From NCBI RefSeq assembly GCF_006542765.1, contig NZ_SKCD01000033.1, forward strand, positions 124,001 through 188,000: a DNA stretch of 64,000 bases. Direction: 5' to 3'. The notes under the pieces were generated by a model that saw only the letters and a program-made list of their open reading frames with translations, did no database searches and had not been told where the DNA came from. Shown in pieces: positions 1-9,100 of the stretch. Both the position numbers and the translations under genes were made by a program. Within the stretch, counting starts at the first letter, position 1, and each line of letters opens with the position of its first letter. The DNA is from Paenibacillus luteus. GTDB lineage: Bacteria > Bacillota > Bacilli > Paenibacillales > Paenibacillaceae.

Positions 1-989
1 GGGGCGGCCGGATGAAGGGCGCTTAAATTTGTAAGGCTGTATTTTAATACGTCGTCGAGCTTTGGATGGTTAGGAAACCGAGTAGCATGAAACAGTCCAT
101 CTCTTAAGCCTGCACCACAAATTCGGTAGTAGGAGGCTTTGGTTGCTCGGAAAAGGACACGCAAGATGGCTACTCCTGGTAAGACGACATCGGCGCGGTC
201 CTTGGACAAGCCAGGCAGTTTGCGCCGTTTGTCGAGCGGCAGCTTGCGCATCTGATGGAACAGCTCATCCACCTGCTCTCCGGTAACGGGATAGTTATGC
301 GTTTGCGGGAATGGGTATCTATAGGCTGCTTGATGCATTTTACCCAGCGCACGGACCGTTCCGCCTACACCAACAAGGGGTAAGCCAGGCGTATCGCCGA
401 TCCATGATTCATGCCTGACCGCTTCCGCGACAAAGGTCTCAAGCGCTTTTAAATCATCGTCCTGAAGGGTTCCTTTAGCCACAAAGCGTTTGTTAAGACT
501 GACGCAGCCAAAAGGAAAGGATACGGTGCGAACGATGGCGCGATTGCGGAATAAGGATAGCTCGGTGCTTCCGCCTCCGATGTCGATAAGCAGTCCATCC
601 CGTATTTGAAGCGAGTTGATCATGCCAAGAAAACCGTAGGATGCCTCGTCCTCGCCAGAGAGCAGCTCAATGCTGAGTCCTGTTTCTGTTTTGATTCGAT
701 TCAATATTTCGGGCCGGTTATTGGCGTTGCGAACAGCGGCTGTAGCGACTGCTCGAATACTGGTTGTATGATTATGTGTGCAAATCATGGTAAAATGGGT
801 CAGCGTGTCGATCAGCTCGTCAATCGCTGTCCCGGGGAGACAGCCGTTCTCATCGATGCGTTCGCTTAGCCTGGCAGGCCGTTTGCTGCTGTCGGCCACA
901 CGATGGGCACCATTTGCTGTCCTCTCGTATACGACGAGCCGGACCGAGTTGGAGCCTATGTCAATAATTCCAATACGTTGTTCTGTCAT
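1..989 (-). CDS. ppx: Exopolyphosphatase / guanosine pentaphosphatase (Ppx/GppA family), 3' end cut by window edge
   Basis: The reading frame is open from the ATG at 989 to the window edge, giving about 329 residues of a protein that is usually near 500. The N-terminus reads IGIIDIGSNSVRLVVYE, the phosphate-1 motif of the ASKHA fold. The phosphate-2 motif LLIDIGGGSTELS lies near residue 140, and VGVGGTVRALGK follows. These identify the Ppx/GppA family, which releases phosphate from polyphosphate chains or hydrolyses pppGpp. Which of the two substrates is used cannot be told from sequence. A GGAGG ribosome site lies just upstream of the ATG. It is transcribed divergently from citrate synthase. 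The missing C-terminal part lies outside the window. Confidence 0.93.
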   Translation of the reverse strand, partial: MTEQRIGIIDIGSNSVRLVVYERTANGAHRVADSSKRPARLSERIDENGCLPGTAIDELIDTLTHFTMICTHNHTTSIRAVATAAVRNANNRPEILNRIKTETGLSIELLSGEDEASYGFLGMINSLQIRDGLLIDIGGGSTELSLFRNRAIVRTVSFPFGCVSLNKRFVAKGTLQDDDLKALETFVAEAVRHESWIGDTPGLPLVGVGGTVRALGKMHQAAYRYPFPQTHNYPVTGEQVDELFHQMRKLPLDKRRKLPGLSKDRADVVLPGVAILRVLFRATKASYYRICGAGLRDGLFHATRFPNHPKLDDVLKYSLTNLSALHPAA

Positions 990-1295
990 GTAGCGCCTCC
1001 AATACGGCAAATTTTGCTCAGTGAATTCTCTTTTTGACATTTTACCACTATATTCGCTTCTGTAAAAATAGTTTATGCAGCGTCTAAAGTTGGAGCGAAT
1101 AGGGAAAAATGCAGCTGGAGCATACGATACGATGTGGTCAAACCATAAGCGAAAAAAATATTAATGACGCCGATAAAGCATTTTTATGACGTATTTGTTC
1201 ACTTCGCTGTCAAAATCATTTATGATTAATAGCGATGGTACAAATTCCGAATCCCTACTATTGTTTATGATACCCAAGTTAAAGGAGAGAGAACG
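990..1295. other. Divergent intergenic region between ppx and citZ
   Basis: This 306-bp stretch has no credible gene. It holds the ppx promoter and the leader of citZ, with AAAGGAGAG just before the citZ ATG. The AT-rich part at 1150-1260 probably contains the citZ promoter, but I could not choose one -35/-10 pair with confidence. Confidence 0.5.
1039..1066 (-). promoter_or_regulatory. Sigma-A-like promoter of the exopolyphosphatase gene
   Basis: On the minus strand, TTTACA (1066-1061) and TAAAAT (1044-1039) are separated by 16 nt and lie about 50 nt upstream of the ATG at 989. This is a motif match only. Confidence 0.55.
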
Positions 1296-2408
1296 ATGAC
1301 AGCAACTAAAGGTCTAGAAGGAATTGTTGCCGCGGCTTCGTCCATCAGCTCTATTATTGATGGCGTACTGACATACCGTGGTATCGATATTGATGATCTC
1401 GCAGCAAACGCTACTTTTGAAGAGGTCGCATATCTGCTATGGTACGGCAAATTACCTAATCGTTCCGAGCTTGACGGACTGCAAAAGCAATTGGATCAAT
1501 TTGCTGCAGTACCGCAAGGCGTGCTTGATCAAATCAAGCTATATCCCAAAGACACCAACTCGATGGCTGCACTTCGTACAGCAGTATCTAGCCTGGCTTT
1601 GTACGATAGTGCTGCCAACGAGATGACTCCTGAAGCTAATCAATTGAAAGCAATCAAATTGCAAGCTCAATTGCCTACGATTATTGCTGCATTTGCCCGT
1701 ATCCGTCAAGGCTTGGAGCCAGTTGCTCCAAAGCAAGGCGTATCCATCGCTTATAATTTCCTTTATATGCTAACAGGCAACGAGCCAGCTGAAGTAGCCG
1801 TTAAGGCGCTTGATCAAGCACTCGTTCTTCATGCTGACCACGAGCTGAATGCTTCGACCTTCGCAGCACGCGTTACGGTTGCAACGCTGTCAGACATTTA
1901 TTCAGGCGTGACATCGGCAATTGGCGCTTTGAAAGGACCGCTTCATGGCGGTGCGAACGAAGCTGTTATGGTGATGCTCGAAGAAATCGGTTCTGCAGCT
2001 AACGTGGAGAGCTTTATTAACAACGCGCTTGCGAACAAAGTGAAAATTATGGGCTTTGGTCACCGCGTTTACAAAAACGGCGATCCTCGTGCAAAGCATT
2101 TGCAAAAAATGTCGCGCGAGCTTGGCAAGTTGACAGGCAATATGGAGCTTTATGAAATGTCTGTCAAAATCGAAGAGCTGGTCACAGGTCAAAAAGGCTT
2201 GAAGCCAAACGTTGACTTCTACTCCGCTTCCGTATACACGACGCTGGAAATTCCACGCGACCTATTTACGCCGATTTTTGCAATCAGCCGGGTTTCTGGG
2301 TGGAGCGCTCATATTCTTGAGCAATACCAAGATAACCGCTTGATTCGTCCGCGTGCCGACTACGTTGGCCCTGTTAATGCGAAGTATATTCCGATCGAGC
2401 AGCGCTAA
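1296..2408 (+). CDS. citZ: Citrate synthase
   Basis: This 370-residue protein condenses acetyl-CoA and oxaloacetate to citrate, the entry step of the TCA cycle in the cytoplasm. The N-terminal LEGIVAAASSISSIIDGVLTY stretch and the catalytic region with LKGPLHGGANEAV (about residues 208-220) and MGFGHRVYKNGDPR (about 251-264) are diagnostic. The length matches the short Gram-positive type. AAAGGAGAG sits 7-8 nt before the ATG. It is followed by icd and mdh, the same order as citZ-icd-mdh in Bacillus, but here the three genes are separated by 170 and 399 bp and may be transcribed separately. Confidence 0.97.
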   Translation: MTATKGLEGIVAAASSISSIIDGVLTYRGIDIDDLAANATFEEVAYLLWYGKLPNRSELDGLQKQLDQFAAVPQGVLDQIKLYPKDTNSMAALRTAVSSLALYDSAANEMTPEANQLKAIKLQAQLPTIIAAFARIRQGLEPVAPKQGVSIAYNFLYMLTGNEPAEVAVKALDQALVLHADHELNASTFAARVTVATLSDIYSGVTSAIGALKGPLHGGANEAVMVMLEEIGSAANVESFINNALANKVKIMGFGHRVYKNGDPRAKHLQKMSRELGKLTGNMELYEMSVKIEELVTGQKGLKPNVDFYSASVYTTLEIPRDLFTPIFAISRVSGWSAHILEQYQDNRLIRPRADYVGPVNAKYIPIEQR

Positions 2409-2578
2409 TCTCTAAATTAGGATACAATGGGAGAAGTGAACGGGCTGTCGTTCGTTCTACTTTTTCCAAATATAATCATTTATAAAGCACTACATATAAA
2501 AGATTATATGGCATTACGAAATAATACCAAATTATGCCTGCATAAGAAGCAGGCCCCATTCTAAGGAGGATTTCATTC

Positions 2579-3874
2579 ATGGCTCAGTTCGAAAAATTCG
2601 CGCTTCCAACCGAAGGCGAGCAAATCACAATCGATAACGGTGTTCTTAATGTACCTAACAACCCGATCATCCCTTTCATTGAAGGCGACGGCACAGGCCG
2701 CGACATTTGGAAAGCTTCGAAACGCGCGCTTGACGCAGCGGTAGAGAAAGCATACAACGGCGAGAAAAAAATCGCTTGGTACGAAGTATTTGCCGGCGAA
2801 AAAGCATTCAATGAATACGGCGAATGGTTGCCAGCTGACACGCTGACAGCAATCCGCGAATACATCGTTGCGATCAAAGGTCCTTTGACTACGCCAATCG
2901 GTGGCGGTATCCGTTCTTTGAACGTTGCTCTTCGCCAAGAGCTTGACCTTTACACTTGCTTGCGCCCAGTTCGTTACTTCACTGGCGTACCTTCCCCGGT
3001 AAAACGCCCTGAGCTTGTTGACATGGTTATTTTCCGTGAAAATACAGAAGATATCTATGCAGGTATCGAGTACCAAGAAGGTTCTGCAGAAGTGAAAAAA
3101 GTAATCGAGTTCCTTCAAAATGAAATGGGAGCAAACAAAATTCGCTTCCCTGAAACTTCAGGTATTGGCATCAAGCCGGTATCCAAAGAAGGTTCACAAC
3201 GTCTTGTTCGTGCAGCAATCGAATATGCGATCAAGCACGGTAAAAAATCCGTTACGCTTGTACACAAAGGCAACATCATGAAATACACAGAAGGCGCGTT
3301 CAAAAACTGGGGCTACGAAGTGGCTGAGCAAGAATTCGCTAACGAAACCTTTACATGGGGCGAATACGACCGCATTAAAGAAGCAGAAGGCACAGACGCT
3401 GCTAACAAAGCACAAAAAGATGCAGAAGCTGCTGGCAAGCTAATCGTAAAAGACGCAATCGCGGATATCGCATTGCAGCAAGTTCTTACTCGTCCAACTG
3501 ATTTCGATGTAATCGCAACATTGAACCTTAACGGTGACTACCTGTCCGACGCTCTTGCTGCTCAAGTTGGCGGTATCGGTATCGCTCCAGGCGCGAACAT
3601 CAACTACCTGACTGGCCACGCGATCTTCGAAGCAACACACGGCACAGCTCCAAAATATGCTGACCTTGACGTTGTAAACCCAGGTTCTGTTATCTTGTCC
3701 GGCGTAATGCTCCTTGAGCACCTTGGCTGGCAGGAAGCGGCTGACCTTATCTATAAAGGTATGGAAGCTTCGATCCACAATAAAACCGTAACTTACGATT
3801 TCGCTCGCTTGATGGAAGGCGCAACAGAAGTTAAATGTTCCGCTTTCGCAGACGAAATCATCAAAAACATGTAG
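2579..3874 (+). CDS. icd: Isocitrate dehydrogenase (NADP-type)
   Basis: This 431-residue protein oxidatively decarboxylates isocitrate to 2-oxoglutarate. Visible family motifs include IPFIEGDGTGRDIWKAS near the N-terminus, GGIRSLNVALRQELDLY carrying the substrate-binding serine and arginines, FRENTEDIYAGIE, and the C-terminal cofactor region GANINYLTGHAIFEATHGTAPKYA. The length fits the bacterial NADP-dependent class. A strong TAAGGAGGA ribosome site sits 9 nt before the ATG. It is the second gene of the TCA block, with an intrinsic-terminator-like hairpin after it. Confidence 0.97.
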   Translation: MAQFEKFALPTEGEQITIDNGVLNVPNNPIIPFIEGDGTGRDIWKASKRALDAAVEKAYNGEKKIAWYEVFAGEKAFNEYGEWLPADTLTAIREYIVAIKGPLTTPIGGGIRSLNVALRQELDLYTCLRPVRYFTGVPSPVKRPELVDMVIFRENTEDIYAGIEYQEGSAEVKKVIEFLQNEMGANKIRFPETSGIGIKPVSKEGSQRLVRAAIEYAIKHGKKSVTLVHKGNIMKYTEGAFKNWGYEVAEQEFANETFTWGEYDRIKEAEGTDAANKAQKDAEAAGKLIVKDAIADIALQQVLTRPTDFDVIATLNLNGDYLSDALAAQVGGIGIAPGANINYLTGHAIFEATHGTAPKYADLDVVNPGSVILSGVMLLEHLGWQEAADLIYKGMEASIHNKTVTYDFARLMEGATEVKCSAFADEIIKNM

Positions 3875-3937
3875 TCCAACCTTTATCTTAAATTAGGGAA
3901 CCCTGTCCCCTAGTTTTTACACTCACACAAAGACAAA

Positions 3938-3973
3938 GAATGGTGTCCCGCAGGGGACACCATTCCTCTCTTT
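3938..3973 (+). terminator. Perfect 12-bp hairpin downstream of icd
   Basis: GAATGGTGTCCC (3938-3949), loop GCAG, and GGGACACCATTC (3954-3965) form a perfect stem, followed by CTCTCTTT. It can end icd transcription. The same core recurs twice downstream, so it may also be a repeat element. Confidence 0.6.
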
Positions 3974-4273
3974 AGCTCTTGAACTTAGGATGGCGTCGCG
4001 TAAGGGACACATTCTGTTCTTCGCTCTTGAACTTGGAATGGCGTCCCGCAGGACGAAAGCGCTCCAAGCTCAAAAGTTGCATGTGTTCGCCGTTCAATCA
4101 CCTACGTTTGTCCAATTTGCAGGTGTCCAGAGGGCGCAGCGCCTTGGGGTCCTCCCTTGGAAGGGAGGATTTAGGTGGGTTCGAAAACGAACTTAGGAGC
4201 TCGAAGGTTTAAGTGGTAAATAGGGGGCAAAGGGGTCTCCCCTTTAATAAAATTTCGGGAGGGTTTACTCAAG
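3938..4273. repeat. Hairpin-rich repeat region between icd and mdh
   Basis: The 399-bp gap has no convincing gene. Three degenerate copies of a GGATGGCGTCCCGCAGG-like core start at 3938, about 3988 and about 4035, spaced by a shared GCTCTTGAACTT segment, so the period is near 49 bp. Further on, TCCTCCCTT-GG-AAGGGAGGA (around 4150-4170), GTTCG-AAAA-CGAAC, and AAAGGGG-TCT-CCCCTTT (around 4226-4242) are separate perfect hairpins. The last lies about 30 nt before the mdh start. The two short reading frames crossing this stretch show no family signal. Confidence 0.6.
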
Positions 4274-5215
4274 ATGGCTATAAAACGCAAAAAAATCACG
4301 GTAGTAGGAGCAGGTTTCACTGGTGCTACTACTGCACTTATGCTTGCTCAAAAAGAACTCGGCAACGTTGTTCTTGTTGATATTGCCCCGCTTGAAAACC
4401 CGACTAAAGGCAAGGCGCTCGACATGCTGGAAGCAACTCCTGTACTAGGCGTTGACGCAAGCATTATAGGTACTTCCAACTACGACGACACGAAAGATTC
4501 CGATGTTGTCATCATCACTGCGGGCATTGCCCGCAAACCAGGCATGAGCCGTGATGACCTTGTCAGCACGAACGCTGGCATTGTAAGATCCGTTTGTGAA
4601 AACATCAAAGCAAGCAGCCCAAATGCCTACGTAATCATCTTAAGCAACCCGGTTGATGCGATGACTTATGCGGCATTCCAAACGCTAGGCTTCCCTAAGA
4701 ACCGCGTTATCGGTCAATCTGGCGTTCTTGACACTGCCCGTTACTGCACATTTATTGCGCAAGAGCTTAACGTATCCGTGGAAGATGTTCGCGGCTTCGT
4801 GCTTGGCGGACATGGCGATGACATGGTACCGCTCGTTCGTTATTCGAACGTTGGCGGTATTCCAATCGAGAAGCTGATCCCTGCTGATCGCATAGAAGCC
4901 ATCGTTCAGCGGGCTCGCGTCGGCGGTGGCGAGATCGTTAATTTGCTGGGCAACGGCAGCGCGTACTATGCGCCTGCAGCGTCGCTCGTACAAATGACAG
5001 AAGCCATTCTTAAAGACAAAAAACGGATTCTTCCGGTCATCGCATTGCTTGAAGGCGAATACGGCTATGACAACTTGTTCATGGGCGTACCGACAATCAT
5101 TGGCGGTGACGGTATCGAGAAAGTGCTTGAGCTTGACCTGACTGATGAGGAAAAGGCAGCACTTGATAAATCCGCGCAATCCGTTCGTAGCGTTATTCAA
5201 ATTGTAACGGGCTAA
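4274..5215 (+). CDS. mdh: Malate dehydrogenase (LDH-like type)
   Basis: This 313-residue enzyme interconverts malate and oxaloacetate with NAD. The N-terminal Rossmann motif is ITVVGAGFTGATTAL (GxGxxG). The substrate loop contains RKPGMSRDDL with its two arginines, and the catalytic histidine sits in GGHGDDMVP near residue 180. IGQSGVLDTARY, with the third substrate arginine, also matches. The length is that of Bacillus-type LDH-like malate dehydrogenase. CGGGAGGG lies 12 nt before the ATG. A clear terminator follows, so the TCA block ends here. Confidence 0.96.
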   Translation: MAIKRKKITVVGAGFTGATTALMLAQKELGNVVLVDIAPLENPTKGKALDMLEATPVLGVDASIIGTSNYDDTKDSDVVIITAGIARKPGMSRDDLVSTNAGIVRSVCENIKASSPNAYVIILSNPVDAMTYAAFQTLGFPKNRVIGQSGVLDTARYCTFIAQELNVSVEDVRGFVLGGHGDDMVPLVRYSNVGGIPIEKLIPADRIEAIVQRARVGGGEIVNLLGNGSAYYAPAASLVQMTEAILKDKKRILPVIALLEGEYGYDNLFMGVPTIIGGDGIEKVLELDLTDEEKAALDKSAQSVRSVIQIVTG

Positions 5216-5254
5216 TGAATCGGATGTTAGCAGATTAAATAAATGATTGCGTTT

Positions 5255-5301
5255 GGGAGGACCCTGACAGAATGCTGCCAGGGTCCTCCCTGTTTATTTT
5301 T
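5255..5301 (+). terminator. Intrinsic terminator after mdh
   Basis: GGGAGGACCCTG (5255-5266) pairs with CAGGGTCCTCCC (5279-5290), a perfect 12-bp stem, followed by TGTTTATTTTT. Confidence 0.9.
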
Positions 5302-5336
5302 AGAGGGCAGAAGCTTTAGTTTAGGAGGAATACGGA

Positions 5337-7496
5337 ATGATTGAACAAGCGAAGCAAGCCTTGAAACAGGTGTACGGCTACGACTCTTTCCGGAAGGGGC
5401 AAGAGGATATCATTTCGGGCATCATGCATGGAAGGGATACTCTCGCCATCTTGCCGACAGGCGGAGGTAAATCGATATGTTATCAAATTCCTTCGATGCT
5501 GCTGCCAGGTACGTCACTTGTCATTTCGCCGCTTATTTCATTAATGAAGGACCAAGTGGATGCTTTGCGCCGGGTAGGGGTTTCTGCGGCATTTCTGAAC
5601 AGCTCTCTTGGAGCAGCGGAATACCGGGAGGTGATGCGGAGCGCAATGCAGGGCGAGTATAAGCTGCTGTACGTGGCGCCTGAGCGTCTCGACGCGCCGA
5701 TGTTCCAATCCTTGTCCGAGCAGCTCTCGATCCCTCTGATCGCCATTGACGAGGCTCACTGCGTATCGCAATGGGGGCATGACTTCCGCCCGAGCTACAG
5801 GCAGTTGGCAGGCTGGATTGCAAGAATGAAGGATCGGCCTTTGGTAGCCGCATTTACGGCGACGGCCACGACTGAAGTAGCCGCGGACATTTCTGAAATG
5901 CTGAAGCTGCGTGACCCGAGTATATTTGTCACTGGGTTTGCCAGGCCGAATCTATCGTTGTCCGTTGTGACAGGCGTGGACAAAAAGAAGTTTCTAGAGA
6001 ACTTTGTGTCTGGCCGAAAAGAGCAATCGGGCATTATTTATGCCGCAACGAGAAAAGAAGTCGAGAATGTGTATGAGCAATTGACTCGCAGAGGCATCCA
6101 GGCCGGTAAATATCACGGTGGTCTATCCGATGTGGAGCGTGCCGAAACACAGGAGAAGTTCCGTTTTGACGACATTCGCGTTATGGTGGCAACCAATGCT
6201 TTTGGGATGGGGATCGACAAGCCGAACGTTCGGTACGTGATGCACTGGCAAATGACTAGCGATATTGAATCGTATTACCAAGAGGCAGGCCGTGCGGGCA
6301 GGGACGGTGAGGAAAGTGAATGCATTCTTCTGTTTGAGCCGGCAGATATGCAGGTACAGCGATTTCTAATTGAGCAAGGCACAGGGGATACGGATCGTAA
6401 GTCGATTCAGCTCTCCAAGCTTCATACGATGATGAATTTTAGCCGGACACAGCGATGTTTGCAGCAATTCATCGTTGATTATTTTGGAGAATCAGGCGTT
6501 GAGGCATGTGGAAAATGCAGCAGCTGCCTAGACAAGAGCGAGCCGGTGAACCGGACCGAGGAGGCGAAAATGGCGCTCTCCTGTGTCGGTCGAATGAGAG
6601 GGCGTTTTGGTGTAACGATGGCGGCTAAGGTGCTGAAGGGCTCCCGTGATAAACGGCTGCTTGAATTTGGTTTAGATCGCTTGAGCACTTATGGCTTAAT
6701 GCGGCATTTGCCCGAGAAGGAAATAGCGGATTGGCTGTATTGGCTCGTTGCGGAGGGTTACCTTAAGCTGAGCGAGGGGCAATACCCCGTTGTCTCTTTA
6801 ACCGCAAGCGCTCTGCCAGTGCTAGAAGGCCGTGAGCCGATCATGCAAAGAGTAAGAGCGACTGTCCGGCAAGCCGCTTCTTCTGACAGCGCGATTTCTT
6901 CGCCGTTGTTCGATGCGCTCAAGCAGTGGCGCAAAGAAAAAGCTGCGGTGGAAGGCGTTCCGCCATTCATGCTGTTTTTTGACGCGACGCTTCGGGAAAT
7001 TGCCAATGCACAGCCCAAAACGACGGATCAATTGCTTGGCGTAAAAGGGATCGGAGCGGCAAAGGCAGAGAAATACGGCGAGGATTTGCTTTCCCTTATC
7101 CATTCATTTGCCGGAGATGGCCAAGAGCAAGCTGCGGGAACGGTCTCGACGGTTTCGCGGGCGGGTGCGGCAACGGCCAAGCGAGTGCAAAGTGACGAAC
7201 AGCCCAGCCACTTAGCCACCCTTGAGCTTTTTCAAGCCGGACAGGAGCCGGAAGAGATTGCAAAGGATCGTGGGTTAAGCAAGGTGACGGTTGAAGGACA
7301 TATTATTCGCTGTGCGGATGAGGGCGAGGAAGTGGATTGGAGCCGGATCATCCCTGCGGATTACGAGCAATTGATCGTAGATGCCATTGGCGAGTTGGGC
7401 ATTGAAAAACTTCGGCCGATCAAAGACGCTTTGCCGGAGGAAGTGACCTATTTTTCCATCCATGGCGTAATGAGCAAATACGGTTTCAAATCATAA
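5337..7496 (+). CDS. recQ: ATP-dependent DNA helicase RecQ
   Basis: This 719-residue superfamily 2 helicase unwinds DNA 3' to 5' during recombination and fork repair. Domains in order: helicase core with Walker A TGGGKS (41-46) and DEAH box (138-141), SQWGHDFRPSY, and motif VI QEAGRAGRDG; a zinc-binding RQC region with four cysteines in EACGKCSSCLD near residue 395; winged helix; an HRDC domain around 520-600; and a C-terminal helicase-associated helix-turn-helix segment around 625-715. The full Gram-positive RecQ architecture is intact. Start chosen at ATG 5337 after TAGGAGGAA. It is a single gene behind the mdh terminator. Confidence 0.95.
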   Translation: MIEQAKQALKQVYGYDSFRKGQEDIISGIMHGRDTLAILPTGGGKSICYQIPSMLLPGTSLVISPLISLMKDQVDALRRVGVSAAFLNSSLGAAEYREVMRSAMQGEYKLLYVAPERLDAPMFQSLSEQLSIPLIAIDEAHCVSQWGHDFRPSYRQLAGWIARMKDRPLVAAFTATATTEVAADISEMLKLRDPSIFVTGFARPNLSLSVVTGVDKKKFLENFVSGRKEQSGIIYAATRKEVENVYEQLTRRGIQAGKYHGGLSDVERAETQEKFRFDDIRVMVATNAFGMGIDKPNVRYVMHWQMTSDIESYYQEAGRAGRDGEESECILLFEPADMQVQRFLIEQGTGDTDRKSIQLSKLHTMMNFSRTQRCLQQFIVDYFGESGVEACGKCSSCLDKSEPVNRTEEAKMALSCVGRMRGRFGVTMAAKVLKGSRDKRLLEFGLDRLSTYGLMRHLPEKEIADWLYWLVAEGYLKLSEGQYPVVSLTASALPVLEGREPIMQRVRATVRQAASSDSAISSPLFDALKQWRKEKAAVEGVPPFMLFFDATLREIANAQPKTTDQLLGVKGIGAAKAEKYGEDLLSLIHSFAGDGQEQAAGTVSTVSRAGAATAKRVQSDEQPSHLATLELFQAGQEPEEIAKDRGLSKVTVEGHIIRCADEGEEVDWSRIIPADYEQLIVDAIGELGIEKLRPIKDALPEEVTYFSIHGVMSKYGFKS

Positions 7497-7575
7497 AAGT
7501 GTGAAAATTTCGGGAACGATTCGGGATAAAGCGTGCAAAAAAGTGCATAAAGGTTCGTATCGGGTGCGTTATCAT

Positions 7576-7603
7576 TTGAAAAAAGTTTCGTTTCTGATAA
7601 AAT
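7576..7603 (+). promoter_or_regulatory. Sigma-A-like promoter for the membrane protein / sugar kinase genes
   Basis: TTGAAA (7576-7581), a 16-nt spacer and TAAAAT (7598-7603) lie about 70 nt upstream of the ATG at 7673. This is a motif match only. Confidence 0.5.
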
Positions 7604-7672
7604 ATTTAATATAGACGATTTTGGCAATTGCGGATCGTAGAATACGCGTTACCAAAACAGGAGGAGTTAAAA

Positions 7673-8101
7673 ATGTTTAAAGTCATGTTATTTTTGCATG
7701 TGCTAGGCGCAGCCGGTATGGGCTTTTATATCGTGCTCCCTATCATGGTAGGCAGAGCTTCCAAGCTCGCTGGGGTTGGACAAGGGGGACTGGCAGAAGG
7801 CTTGCTGTCGGCGAATCGCATCGCTCAGTACTTCCTAGTGCTGCAGCTGCTAACGGGTGGTTACCTCATATCGCAAGCGGACTATTCCGTTGCATGGATG
7901 GTTATCATCGTACTGCTTTTCCTTGCCGTAGCTGCGCTCGGCGGAATCATTTCCAAGCCGCTGAAACGGGTGGTAGCCTCAATTCAAGAGGGGAAAAGCG
8001 CGACTGCGCATATTAGTAAAGCACGCGTAATGAGCATTATTGTGCTGGTGCTGTATATCGCGATTATTTATTTCATGAAATTTCCGATGTTCCAAGGTTA
8101 A
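7673..8101 (+). CDS. Small integral membrane protein of unknown function
   Basis: This 142-residue protein has about four predicted membrane segments, beginning MLFLHVLGAAGMGFYIVLPI, a middle pair around YFLVLQLLTGGY and AWMVIIVLLFLAVAALGG, and a C-terminal segment around MSIIVLVLYIAIIYFM. A cytoplasmic loop of about 30 residues (KPLKRVVASIQEGKSATAHISKAR) separates the last two. I do not recognise a named family with confidence; it resembles small DUF2269-like membrane proteins. Start chosen at ATG 7673 because CAGGAGGAG lies 7 nt upstream; a TTG 45 nt earlier has no such site. It is 40 bp before a sugar kinase gene and probably co-transcribed with it. Confidence 0.75.
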   Translation: MFKVMLFLHVLGAAGMGFYIVLPIMVGRASKLAGVGQGGLAEGLLSANRIAQYFLVLQLLTGGYLISQADYSVAWMVIIVLLFLAVAALGGIISKPLKRVVASIQEGKSATAHISKARVMSIIVLVLYIAIIYFMKFPMFQG

Positions 8102-8141
8102 TTTTTTCATAAAGTCTAAAACGCTGTAGGGGGATTTTAAC

Positions 8142-9098
8142 GTGCATGAATCATCACCACAAATTGTAACGTTTGGCGAATCAATGGCACTATTTATGCC
8201 GCAGGAGCATAAGTCGATTGAACGCGCCGCAACGCTTGAACAAAGCTTCGGCGGGGCGGAAAGCAATGTCGCAATTGGACTTGCACGTCTAGGTTCCTCT
8301 GTAGGCTGGTTTGGCGCATTGGGCGACGATCCTTTTGGCAAAATCATTCTGAAGACACTCCGCGGCGAAGGCGTTGACGTATCTCGCGCCCAGCTTAGCA
8401 CGGAAGCGCCGACAGGCATGATGTTCAGGGAGCATGTAGCAGGAAGGCTCGCCGTCCATTATTTCAGAAAGCATTCGGCAGCCAGCCGGATGCTGCCGGA
8501 GCAGCTTGACGAGAACTACATACGCGGAGCCAAACTTCTTCATGTAACCGGTATCACAGCGGCGCTGAGCGAGGATTGCCGCAGGACGCTGCGCCGTGCT
8601 GTTGATATCGCCAAGGAAGCAGGCGTGCTGATCAGCTTTGACCCCAACTTGCGCCTAAAGCTGTGGTCCATCGAGGAGGCCAGAGAAGTGCTCCTTCCGC
8701 TTGCCGCGGAGGCGGACTATTTTTTACCTGGCTGGGACGAGCTTAAGCTGCTGTACGATACGGACGACTACGAGCATGTGAAGGCTGAGCTTTCGAAATT
8801 GAAGGCTGTATCCATCATCAAAGGCCGTGGAGACACGACGGTCGTATTGAACAATGGACAAGAAGAAAGTTTGCCATTTTATCCGGCTGAGCAGGTCGTT
8901 GATACGGTAGGAGCTGGTGACGGCTTCTGCGCGGGATTCCTCGCCGGAATCATGAAGGGTCTATCCCCAGTGGAATCGGTACGTCTGGCAAGCATTAATG
9001 GCTCTTTGGTCGTCCAGATGCGCGGAGATTGGGAAGCCCTTCCCGAGTGGAACGTTGTCGAGCAGCGAATGTCCACCAAAGCTTGGGTGGAGCGCTGA
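8142..9098 (+). CDS. kdgK: PfkB-family sugar kinase (2-keto-3-deoxygluconate kinase-like)
   Basis: This 318-residue ribokinase-family enzyme should phosphorylate a sugar or sugar acid with ATP. The N-terminal VTFGESMALFMPQE, GGAESNVAIGLARLG (PfkB signature 1) and DTVGAGDGFCAGFLAG (signature 2, with the catalytic Asp) are present. Overall it looks most like 2-dehydro-3-deoxygluconate kinase, but substrate choice in this family is hard to read, and no KDG aldolase is nearby. The start is GTG at 8142 after TAGGGGGAT; the nearby ATG is out of frame. It is followed 2 bp later by a DeoR-type regulator, which probably controls this small operon. Confidence 0.82.
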   Translation: MHESSPQIVTFGESMALFMPQEHKSIERAATLEQSFGGAESNVAIGLARLGSSVGWFGALGDDPFGKIILKTLRGEGVDVSRAQLSTEAPTGMMFREHVAGRLAVHYFRKHSAASRMLPEQLDENYIRGAKLLHVTGITAALSEDCRRTLRRAVDIAKEAGVLISFDPNLRLKLWSIEEAREVLLPLAAEADYFLPGWDELKLLYDTDDYEHVKAELSKLKAVSIIKGRGDTTVVLNNGQEESLPFYPAEQVVDTVGAGDGFCAGFLAGIMKGLSPVESVRLASINGSLVVQMRGDWEALPEWNVVEQRMSTKAWVER

Positions 9099-9100
9099 CG

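Noticed and set aside
3979..4212. Two overlapping short frames (68-77 codons) between icd and mdh
   Set aside because: They run through hairpin repeats, have no ribosome site and translate to repeat-derived, Arg/Ser-rich sequence.
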